Positions 17,943 through 24,289 of a stretch of DNA of 24,289 nt are shown here, in pieces. Made by a program: the position numbers and the translations under genes. How positions within the stretch are numbered: position 1 is the first letter of the stretch; every line of letters begins with the position of its first letter. The stretch lies in assembly GCA_002794465.1 (NCBI GenBank), contig MTSL01000089.1:1-24289 (forward strand), in the 5' to 3' direction. The notes beneath the pieces are model-generated. The model saw only the letters and a list, made by a program, of their open reading frames with translations. It was not told the origin of the DNA and made no database searches. Source of the stretch: Paramicrosporidium saccamoebae (taxonomy: Eukaryota; Rozellomycota).

Positions 17943-19632
17943 CTATGATTTATTTGTGCGCTCTGAACGCTCGCCGTCATCTTCTCGACCACCCAACCAA
18001 CGCGGCATAAATTTCTCAATCAGAAACCGTCGTCTCCGTTTTGGTGTCTCATCAAGTTGCAACTCTTCAACGCGATTAATTAGAGTCCGTAGATCCTCCT
18101 CCATGGTGAGATAATCGAGCAGATCCTCGGTACGGATGCCGTGTGCCAGAGCGAGTTGCAACGGCGTCTTTCCGTCTACGTCTTGCAATGTGCAATCTCC
18201 GCCCTTACTAATCAGTAGTTGCAGTACTGGTCCGTGTCCTCCTTGTGCTGCCTCATGCAATGCACTCCTACAAGTCGTTAATCACAACCATAATATACTG
18301 ATTCCGATTGTTCGTTGCATTAACTAGGGCCCCCGCGTGAATTAACACTGCCACGTTCTCTGTTCGACCGTATCGCGCGGCAAGATGGAGAGGAGTGCTG
18401 TCTTCGGCATCGCGTTGGAACATGTCAGCGCCCATCTTGAGCAATCGCACCGTAATATCCAAATCCACCTGCGTCAGTAAACACATCCGACTGTCTCCTC
18501 CGCCTCGCATCGCCGTCAATAGCAGAACCACCGTGTCGCAGTTGCACATTGCCGCCGCCATGTCCAACGCATAGATATGTCGCACCTGTGTTTTGGACAG
18601 ACACACCGTCTCAATCGCTGTTGTCATCCGCAGCAGTGTCGCCATCTTTTCTAATCGACGCAATTGGTGCTGACTGATTGTCTTTCGTGCATCAGCCCCG
18701 GTCTCTAGCAGTAATCGTGCAATCACAGTGGACGCCTTTGGATGTTCACCACATGGCGCCAGCAATAGCGGCGTTAATCCTAACCATCCTTCTGCGCTGT
18801 TTGCACCCCGGGTCAGCATCATCCGCACCACTGTTGCCCTCCCCAGTGCCACCGCCAGGATCAGATATGATGGAAGCACCCGCACTCGGCTTAGCACTCC
18901 CTTTACTGTAAATATTGGATCGTCAAAGCTGCGCGGGAAGCCCGCCTCACCAATCATCACACATAGCGATTCCATACCCCGATCCAAGGCCTGCAGAAAT
19001 ATTCGATTCATCACTGGATAATGACTTTTCTTCTTTAACAAGCCCGCTGATAGACTTCCCACCATGTCTGGAATCTTTCCATCCGACATTACTTGCACAC
19101 TTCCTGGCAGAGCCAGACCAAAGCCCACATGTAAGAGGAGACAGGCCCGCGTCTCCCGTCCATCAATCACGGCTAGCAGCACGCAATTCAGCACATAGAG
19201 CACATCTGGCGTCTTTCTGCGCATAGCTCCACCCAGTAAAGTTGTGATTGCCCGTCGAGTGATTACTGCGGCACCCTCCATGGGAAACTCGATGGTCCGG
19301 GAGCCATTAGCCACCATTGGCTCGATTTTTGGACGAATTCGAAAAATTGGAGTGGGAATGAGCTCCCATCCGACTGCCAACCGGTAGGGCGTCAGTCCTA
19401 TTAGTCGTTTCCGGGCCCGACGACGGCGTCGGTCTCTCAGCACAAATGTTGCAAACCGCTCCAAATGCTCCGCCGTCGGTCCACGCACCAAACTTGGTCG
19501 CTCTTCATCCCGCTCAATGAGGAAGCGACCTCGCGTTTCTCCTCCAATAACTCGTGTGAAACCTGCAAAGGTGCGCCTAACTGCCGAAGGGTCTCCATTC
19601 GGTTCGCCTAACTCTGTAAGTCGTCTCTCCAT
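17943..19632 (-). CDS. Ankyrin-repeat protein with basic N-terminal stretch (two exons)
   Basis: Exons are 19632-18299 and 18267-17943, giving 552 aa. The ankyrin repeats are clearest across the splice junction (about residues 410-510): DSTPLHLAARYGRTENVAVLIHAG, then SALHEAAQGGHGPVLQLLISKGGD, then GKTPLQLALAHG. Weaker ankyrin-like helices occur earlier (LTPLLLAPCGEHPKASTVIARLLLETGAD, LLKMGADMF). Residues 66-76 (RDRRRRRARKR) are strongly basic and could be a nuclear localisation signal. There is no signal peptide or membrane segment. The C-terminal tail is charged. A specific function cannot be assigned. The AATAAA signal (17954-17949) lies inside the coding sequence four bases before the stop codon. 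Two CCAAT boxes lie about 30-45 bp upstream of the ATG. Confidence 0.88.
18268..18298 (-). other. Ankyrin gene intron (31 nt, phase 2)
   Basis: Donor GTATAT, branch-like TTAAC, acceptor TTGTAG. Removal gives NNRNQSALHEAAQGGH, restoring the ankyrin consensus across the junction. Confidence 0.94.
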
Positions 19633-19660
19633 TATTGTTACCCCGCATGAATGGGATTGA

Positions 19661-19676
19661 CCAATAGAGCTATTGG
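19661..19676 (-). promoter_or_regulatory. CCAAT/ATTGG pair upstream of the ankyrin gene
   Basis: CCAAT at 19661-19665 and ATTGG at 19672-19676, 29-44 bp upstream of the ATG at 19632. The opposite orientations form a small inverted pair. The remainder of the 249-bp gap to the RRM gene is AT-rich with a CAA repeat. Confidence 0.5.
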
Positions 19677-19790
19677 ATTGTCGATCCGAGTTTTTGTAGC
19701 AGTGTTATGTAAAGTGAGTACTGTGAGTTGTGTGAGTTATCCCGAGTTTGTCAGTTCAAGGCATGTCCTGATCGCTAAATCCTCTAAATA

Positions 19791-19812
19791 CAACAACAAC
19801 AATAACAACAAC
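19791..19812 (+). repeat. Imperfect CAA microsatellite
   Basis: CAACAACAAC, then AATAACAACAAC, interrupted once by AAT. It lies in the spacer between the ankyrin and RRM genes. No function is evident. Confidence 0.7.
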
Positions 19813-19881
19813 GACTACTGTTGTCTCCCTCTTCACATCTACTACAATGCGCAAAATCAATTTTATTGACAAAATTTCTAG

Positions 19882-20595
19882 TTAATAGCGGAGTCCAGTG
19901 AAATCACTCGAATAGTCTTGTGTGGTCGGGAATGGATATCCTAGGAATTGTTCTTCACAGTAGGACGGATAGTATTCGGGCCACGGATACGTCTCCACCG
20001 ACATGCATCGTAACACCCCGCCCAGACAGTTCTGACCATCCTATCAATTAGTTGACACCTCATTGCATCGTTTACATTTGCTCGTATGGCCTTTTCTACC
20101 GCCTCGGCACAGTCATATTGGATCCAGGCCATGCCCCATCCAACCTCCATCCCCAACACATAGCCATATCGCTTGAATTGGGAGAACACTTGTCGTCTAC
20201 CCACATTGCCCAAACCCTCGACCAAAAGCATGCGCATCCCGCCCATACTCTTTACCCGCGACCTCTCCACTCGGAGTACCCGGCCGCCCAAATAGTGGGG
20301 GAGACGGAACAATTCGGAACGGACCGGACCGGCGTACTGGACGAAGCAAAAGGGCCGCTGTTTGGCGTCACGGCTGGCCTTTGTGCTTGTGATTTGACCA
20401 TATCGTCCCAATAGGGACCGGAGATGGTGCTCCAGCTCCTCGTCCGTGAACGACGCCGGCAGACTACCACGTTACACCACATAGGGCGGACTACTTGGCA
20501 ACAAAGAGACAAAGGTCCTGGATGGGTTCGGTTGCTCCCATTTCCCAATCTTCTCGGCTTTCCTTGCTTTCCGTCTCCGCCGCCCGGTCTCCCAT
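19882..20595 (-). CDS. Protein with two RNA-recognition motifs (three exons)
   Basis: Exons are 20595-20495, 20463-20076 and 20040-19882, giving 215 aa. RRM1 has RNP2 LFVANL, formed across intron 1, and RNP1 RPFCFVQY. RRM2 has RNP2 MLLVEGL and RNP1 GMAWIQY, and ends KAIRANDGQNCLGGVLRCMSV across intron 2. The tail is Tyr/Pro-rich (TYPWPEYYPSYCEEQF, ending FTGLRY). Without intron 2 the frame runs on to a stop at 19941 and breaks the end of RRM2, so the spliced version is preferred. An in-frame ATG at 20541 is an alternative start. AATAAA lies 14 bases after the stop. Tandem RRM layout suggests an mRNA-binding or splicing factor in the nucleus; I cannot name the orthologue. Only 50 bp separate it from the bHLH gene. 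Confidence 0.87.
20041..20075 (-). other. RRM gene intron 2 (35 nt, phase 0)
   Basis: Donor GTAAAC, branch-like CTAAT, acceptor GATAG. Removal gives AIRANDGQNCLGGVLRCMSV, the expected last helix and strand of an RRM, and moves the frame to a stop just before an AATAAA. It is the longest intron in the window. Confidence 0.85.
20464..20494 (-). other. RRM gene intron 1 (31 nt, phase 2)
   Basis: Donor GTAGTC, branch-like GTAAC, acceptor GGTAG. Removal forms LFVANLPASFTDEEL, a textbook RNP2 followed by the first RRM helix. The unspliced frame has a stop. Confidence 0.92.
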
Positions 20596-20645
20596 CAATC
20601 TATTACTGCCAGGGTTCCGTCCCGCCACTCAATAACATAATTGTT

Positions 20646-21158
20646 TTATTCCAAAGACCTTAATCCGGCCATCTTATTGCATATTGAGGAATGATCGTTC
20701 CGAAAAGTTGGAAGAATACGATGGACATTGTCATTATTCGACTCTTTCGGGGGGTCTTCAGTCCGCCTTCTCTCCTGTTCCTTCTGATAGATTGGGAGCA
20801 TGCCAACCCTCTTCAGATGGGTATTCTCTTTCATCAATCTCCCCTGTTCCCTCTCCAACCTTTCCAGGGATCGGTGCAGTTCGTCAATTTTGCGGATACT
20901 GGCAATCAGCACGTCAGCACGGCTTGTTGGCGTCTTTCGTGGCAGATGGGCAGGCATTGCGCTCATCGGATTGTCTTCCTCCAAAAGCTCCCGGAGCTGA
21001 GCCACGCCTGATTGGATTGCATGTCGACGACGATGTTCGCAACTGAGATGCATCTGACGACGCGTCTCCATACGCTCCGTCGCATTTACTTGTCCCCTGG
21101 AACGACGCGGGGCCGGCAGATCCTCCGGCGAAATGAACAGTTCTTGATTTGGAAGCAT
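20646..21158 (-). CDS. bHLH-leucine zipper transcription factor, Mondo/MLX-like
   Basis: 170 aa from the ATG at 21158, no intron. The basic region (MHLSCEHRRRHAIQSG) has the His-Glu-Arg triad at the 5-9-13 spacing that reads E-boxes such as CACGTG. Helix 1 (VAQLRELL), a loop of about 20 residues with PRKTPTSRA, helix 2 (DVLIASIRKIDEL) and a heptad-patterned zipper (LERLEREQGRLMKENTHLKRV) follow. The AI-x-x-G spacing in helix 1 resembles MLX/Mondo more than MAX. The C-terminal third is polar. The stop TAA is embedded in AATAAA (20645-20650). It is divergent from the aldehyde dehydrogenase gene, with 108 bp between the start codons. The upstream frame stays open but has no ATG. Confidence 0.88.
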   Translation of the reverse strand: MLPNQELFISPEDLPAPRRSRGQVNATERMETRRQMHLSCEHRRRHAIQSGVAQLRELLEEDNPMSAMPAHLPRKTPTSRADVLIASIRKIDELHRSLERLEREQGRLMKENTHLKRVGMLPIYQKEQERRRTEDPPKESNNDNVHRILPTFRNDHSSICNKMAGLRSLE

Positions 21159-21221
21159 CACAGTTGGACGACCGGTAGCTCCCAGCTCGAAAGTTGTGCA
21201 GTTGGCCAGAAGGCACCCGTT

Positions 21222-21264
21222 ATTGGTCGCGATTCTTCAGATCCAATAGAATTGGCGAACCAAT
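21222..21264. promoter_or_regulatory. Divergent promoter with four CCAAT boxes (bHLH / aldehyde dehydrogenase)
   Basis: ATTGG begins at 21222 and 21251, and CCAAT at 21243 and 21260, so both orientations occur twice in 43 bp. The bHLH start codon is 64 bp to one side and the aldehyde dehydrogenase start codon 3 bp to the other. A shared bidirectional promoter is the simplest reading. Confidence 0.55.
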
Positions 21265-21266
21265 CA

Positions 21267-22693
21267 ATGGCCGACTTTGTATGATGATGCGACATTTTAA
21301 CCTTTAGGAACATTTGCGGCTGCAGAGGCTGTACTCGTCAAGTGTCACCCGGACTGTGGAGTGGCGACTGGCGCAACTGCGGGGATTGGCCACGTTCCTC
21401 GTAGAGTGTGAGTCGGACATTTTGAAGGCATTGCAGGCAGACTTCAAGTCGCAATATGACGCACTTTCAGAGGTGCGTACAGTGCAGAGCGCCGTTGCTC
21501 AGGCCATTGACCAACTACCGACATGGCTGTCACCCGAACATGTTACCCGGTCGCTTGCCTTTTATACCGATTCCTGTGCCCTGCATTGGGAGCCGCGTGG
21601 GGTCGTGTTGATCATTTCGGCATGGAATTATCCGCTGAGTCTGTTGATAGAGCCGTTGGTCGGAGCATTGGCTGCAGGCTGTGTAGCCACCCTAAAGCCG
21701 TCAGAAGTGGCCCATCACACTGCCGAGGTTATTAGCACCAAGCTGCCTGGATACCTCGAATGCATTTCAGTGCGCACGGGCGGGCCCGAAATGACCCAAC
21801 AATTGCTCGAATGGCCACACTGGGGACTTGTATTTTATACGGGAAATGGCAAAGTTGGAAAGCTTATCCAGGAGAAGGCATCCAAGAATTTGGTGCCCAC
21901 CATTATGGAACTTGGAGGCAAAAGTCCCTGCATCTATCTCAGCGGAGACATCGATGTGGTTGCAAAGAGAATTGTATTTGGCAAAATGTTTAATGGCGGC
22001 CAGACCTGTGTTGCACCAGACTATGTGCTCACCACTAATGTGGAGGGACTATTAAGAGCCGTGGAGAAGGCGATTCATGCGTTTTACGGTGAGGATCCCT
22101 GTGATTCGTCAGATCTGTCCTCCATTGTCAATGACCGTCATTGGGATCGTTTGGAATCGTTGCTGGAGGGCCTTAATGAGAGCAGTATTCTGCGTGTTGG
22201 GACGAGTAAGCGCGACAAGAAACGATTTGCACCAACAATGGTCGTGAATCCGCCTCTGAATTCGCGGCTGATGACGGAGGAAATCTTTGGTCCCATCCTG
22301 CCCATCATTGAGATTGCCTCGGTTGAGGATGCCGTCAAGTTTGTAAATTCCAGAGACACGCCCCTAGCCGCATATCTGTTCACCACTATCAATGCCGAGA
22401 TTGAATATTTTATTGCTCGCTGTCCCTCGGGCGGAATGACTATCAATGACACAATGATGCACACCTTTTCCGCACTCCTTCCCCTCGGCGGGATGGGTCC
22501 CAGTGGTATGGGCCGCTACAAGGGGAAATGGTCTCTTGAGGCCTTTTCACATGCAAAGCCCGTCATGTGGAGAAGTCTGCGGGGTGAGATGATTAACGAT
22601 TGGAGCAGAAATCCGCCCTTGACTGAAAAGAAATTCTCTCTCGTCTCCAGTGCCATGTTTTCCCCTCTCCAACCTCGCCATTTGAAAAAGTGA
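21267..22693 (+). CDS. Class 3 aldehyde dehydrogenase (ALDH3/fatty aldehyde type)
   Basis: Exons are 21267-21278 and 21308-22693, giving 465 aa. It oxidises aldehydes to acids with NAD(P)+. Family motifs are HWEPRGVVLIISAWNYPLSLLIEPLVGALAAG (catalytic Asn111), LKPSE, VFYTGNGKVGKLI, IMELGGKSPC (general base Glu205), FNGGQTCVAPDYVL (nucleophile Cys238), EEIFGPILPI, PLGGMGPSGMGRYKGKWSLEAFSH. The continuous frame has only TTG at 21314, but a 12-nt exon (Met-Ala-Asp-Phe) joined over a 29-nt intron supplies an ATG. Length is normal for ALDH3. There is no C-terminal membrane anchor of the kind in microsomal fatty aldehyde dehydrogenase, so it is probably cytosolic. AATAAA lies 35 bases after the stop, followed by UGUAUAUA repeats. 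Confidence 0.93.
21279..21307 (+). other. Aldehyde dehydrogenase intron (29 nt, phase 0)
   Basis: Donor GTATGA, branch-like TTAAC, acceptor CTTTAG. It joins MADF to EHLRLQRLYSSS. The junction itself lies before the conserved domain, so support comes from the need for an ATG and the perfect fit to the intron pattern of the other genes. Confidence 0.8.
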
Positions 22694-22737
22694 GACTTGA
22701 TCCATATCCCCATAAATGCGAGGTTTGCAATAAAAGC

Positions 22738-22783
22738 TGTATATAGTGTTGCCATTGTATATACCTGTATATATCTGTATATG
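22738..22783 (+). promoter_or_regulatory. Four UGUAUAU(A) motifs downstream of aldehyde dehydrogenase
   Basis: TGTATATA at 22738, 22756 and 22766, and TGTATATG at 22776, starting four bases after the AATAAA at 22729-22734. This core matches Pumilio/PUF sites (UGUANAUA) and also UGUA/UAUAUA elements that help 3'-end formation. The position around the cleavage zone favours a 3'-processing role. Confidence 0.45.
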
Positions 22784-22796
22784 TGTCCCCTCTGAC

Positions 22797-22935
22797 ACTC
22801 TGGAACTGAAACTCTGAAACCCTGAAACCCTGAAATTTTTATCCCTAATTCTACTCTTACTTTTACTCTCATCTCTTTCTCCCTTAACCCAACTCAACTC
22901 AACTCAATCTAACCCAACCCTCCCACTCTCTCGCT
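22797..22935. repeat. Low-complexity pyrimidine-rich spacer with short repeats
   Basis: Contains (ACCCTGAA)-type repeats at about 22805-22835, a CT-rich run, then CAACTCAACTCAACTCAA with flanking AACCC at about 22887-22920. It separates the convergent 3' ends of aldehyde dehydrogenase and RPS9. No gene is seen. Confidence 0.6.
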
Positions 22936-22978
22936 CTAATTCATGCGTAATAGTTTATTATACGAGTCTGTTCATAAT

Positions 22979-23557
22979 TTATTCCTCATCCTCCTCAACG
23001 TCGGCAGCGCCAGACTTGCTTGCATTGCGCATGGTGCGGCGCTTAACACGACCAGCACGACCGCCTCCGTAGGGCGAGTTCAGGGCGAAATCAATCAGCT
23101 TCTGCGAGTCCAGACGCACCACAAACGAGGCAACGTCAACAACTTGCTTTCCAACGCGAATGTGGCGTTGACGGATCAACACGCGGGCATGATGGATGCT
23201 CTTGGCAAGTCCAAGCTTGAACACTTGGGTTTGCAGACGACGTTCCAAGAAATCCTCCACCTTCAGACCGAGCACGTAATCCAGCTTGGTCTTGCTCTTG
23301 TCCAACACGCCAATGCGGATGAGACGGCGAATCAAGGCATTACCCTCAAAGAGACGCTTGGGGTCCTTCTCGTCCAAGGTAAGCAGCTCACGCGCAGCCT
23401 TGCGAATCTTGGCCAGCGTGTAGGACACACGGTATATCTCGCTCTTGTTGCGCAGACCGTACTTTCCAGCGAGCTGGAGCTCCTGGTCAAGACGGGCCTT
23501 GACAAACGGACGACGGGGCACCTTGTAGGTCTTGGAATCTAAACCATGAGAAGCCAT
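22979..23557 (-). CDS. RPS9: 40S ribosomal protein S9 (uS4)
   Basis: 192 aa, single exon, complete. It binds 18S rRNA early in small-subunit assembly. The sequence is colinear with eukaryotic RPS9: [115 protein letters not shown] (the S4 RNA-binding domain), [28 protein letters not shown], and an acidic tail ending in Glu-Glu. The stop TAA lies within AATAAA (22978-22983). It is divergent from RPL21 over a 157-bp gap. Confidence 0.98.
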   Translation of the reverse strand: MASHGLDSKTYKVPRRPFVKARLDQELQLAGKYGLRNKSEIYRVSYTLAKIRKAARELLTLDEKDPKRLFEGNALIRRLIRIGVLDKSKTKLDYVLGLKVEDFLERRLQTQVFKLGLAKSIHHARVLIRQRHIRVGKQVVDVASFVVRLDSQKLIDFALNSPYGGGRAGRVKRRTMRNASKSGAADVEEDEE

Positions 23558-23620
23558 TGGATGGATTACTGCGACGAACTACAGCCATATTCACTACGAG
23601 CTCGAACTGCCAAGGACTAA

Positions 23621-23696
23621 ACCGGGGTTGGTGCGACAAAAATTTACTCGCAGGCCGCTATAGTAGTTGACCGGGGATTCCGTTTTTTGTCGGCAC
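23621..23696. promoter_or_regulatory. Inverted GTGC(C)GACAAAAA motif between RPS9 and RPL21
   Basis: GTGCGACAAAAA on the plus strand at 23631-23642 recurs as GTGCCGACAAAAAA on the minus strand at 23696-23683, each near an ACCGGGG heptamer (23621-23627 and about 23671-23677, same orientation). The inverted arrangement in a 157-bp spacer between two ribosomal protein genes suggests a shared control element. There is no CCAAT or clear TATA box in this spacer. Confidence 0.5.
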
Positions 23697-23714
23697 CCTT
23701 CCGTTAGCACTAAT

Positions 23715-24200
23715 ATGCCGCACTCGTTTGGTAAGCGCGCCCGCACCCGCCACCTCTTTGCCCGCAACTTTCGCGAGCATGGTATGATCCGTCTGTCTAC
23801 CTTCATGACGACCTACAAGGTGGGCGACTATGTCGACATTAAGGCTAATGCTGCCTGCCAGAAGGGTATGCCTTACCGCTTCTACCATGGCAAGACGGGA
23901 GTCGTCTTTAACGTTTCCCCCCGTGCCCTCGGTGTTGTTGTGAACAAGCAGGTCGGCAACCGGTTCATTGAGAAGCGCATCAATATCCGCATTGAACACG
24001 TTGTTCCCAGCAAGTGCCGGGACGGATTCCTTGCCCGTGCCCGCGCCAACACCAAGGCTGCGGCCGAGGCCAAGAACACTGGTGTCCAGACTGGCTCCAT
24101 GAAGCGTCAGCCCATCCTCCCTGCTCTCGGACACTTTGTCTCCACCAAGAACAACGAGCCGGTCATGATCTCCCCTGTGCCTTATGAGATTCTCATCTAA
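23715..24200 (+). CDS. RPL21: 60S ribosomal protein L21 (eL21)
   Basis: 161 aa, single exon, complete. The start at 23715 (MPHSFGKRARTRHLFARNFREHG) fits the family; the frame is open further upstream to 23667, but that extension has no similarity. Conserved segments are YKVGDYVDIKANAACQKGMPYRFYHGKTGVVFNV, VGNRFIEKRINIRIEHV, SKCRDGFLAR and the C-terminal KRQPILPALGHFVSTKNNEPVMISPVPYEILI. Length matches the usual 160 aa. AATAAA is at 24210-24215, nine bases after the stop. The last 74 bp of the window hold nothing I recognise. Confidence 0.97.
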   Translation: MPHSFGKRARTRHLFARNFREHGMIRLSTFMTTYKVGDYVDIKANAACQKGMPYRFYHGKTGVVFNVSPRALGVVVNKQVGNRFIEKRINIRIEHVVPSKCRDGFLARARANTKAAAEAKNTGVQTGSMKRQPILPALGHFVSTKNNEPVMISPVPYEILI

Positions 24201-24289
24201 GTGTGCCCCAATAAATAGTATACTCTCATAAGATAATATTTGCTGTCTATTGACGACTCTAATTTAATGCCTCGAGCGACGATAACAAC

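Noticed and set aside
19941-20411. Unspliced RRM frame ending at 19941
   Set aside because: It destroys the end of the second RRM. Splicing the 35-nt intron restores the RRM consensus and leads to a stop directly before an AATAAA.
21200-21294. ATG at 21294 (-) starting Met-Ser-His-His-His as an upstream exon of the bHLH gene
   Set aside because: The frame differs from the bHLH frame, no GTA...TAG intron of about 30 nt connects them without a stop, and it would run through the CCAAT promoter cluster.
23667-23714. Upstream in-frame ATG for RPL21
   Set aside because: The 16 extra residues have no counterpart in eL21, and the extension overlaps the probable promoter motif.

Overview
This window is nuclear DNA from a eukaryote with a very compact genome. 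Thirteen protein-coding genes fill about 24.3 kb. Most intergenic gaps are under 300 bp, and the shortest is 26 bp. There are no operons, Shine-Dalgarno sites or mobile elements. Twelve introns can be placed by matching protein families or paralogues across the junctions. All are 29-35 nt long, begin GTA, end TAG and carry a YTRAY-like branch site a few bases before the acceptor. The gene set (BTAF1/Mot1, lipoyl synthase, Nup54, CDC20/FZR1, a Mondo/MLX-like bHLH-zip protein, class 3 aldehyde dehydrogenase, RPS9, RPL21) fits an opisthokont, for example a reduced fungal or rozellid-like parasite, an ichthyosporean relative or another compact holozoan. The sequence alone does not settle the lineage.

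Layout. Positions 1-1348 (-) hold the 5' part of a secreted protein of unknown family. Positions 1580-6117 (-) hold a complete four-exon BTAF1/Mot1 Snf2 ATPase. Positions 6380-7417 (-) hold mitochondrial lipoyl synthase. Positions 7717-15041 (+) hold two tandem paralogues, about 1,180 and 1,090 aa, of a secreted family I do not recognise. Each has an intron at the same codon, and the first carries an extra internal repeat. Positions 15068-15949 (+) hold a minimal Nup54 starting 26 bp after the second paralogue. Positions 15950-16745 hold no convincing protein gene but contain a G-rich tract, a degenerate minisatellite and a strongly foldable segment that may be a structured RNA. Four genes follow on the minus strand: CDC20/FZR1 (16746-17831), an ankyrin protein (17943-19632), a two-RRM protein (19882-20595) and a bHLH-zip factor (20646-21158). 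Aldehyde dehydrogenase (21267-22693, +) diverges from the bHLH gene. RPS9 (22979-23557, -) and RPL21 (23715-24200, +) diverge from a shared 157-bp promoter.

Expression signals are unusually compressed. In five genes the TAA stop codon lies inside the AATAAA poly(A) signal. In a sixth the signal lies inside the last codons. CCAAT/ATTGG pentamers cluster upstream of several genes, with ten copies in 200 bp ahead of the first gene. BTAF1 has a TATAAAAG box so close to its ATG that the 5' UTR must be only a few bases.

The genes do not form one pathway. Most are housekeeping: transcription control, mitochondrial cofactor synthesis, nuclear pore, cell cycle and ribosome. The lineage-specific content is the secreted gene at the left edge and the secreted paralogue pair. 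Together with the micro-introns and stop-embedded poly(A) signals, these are the most novel aspects of the window.
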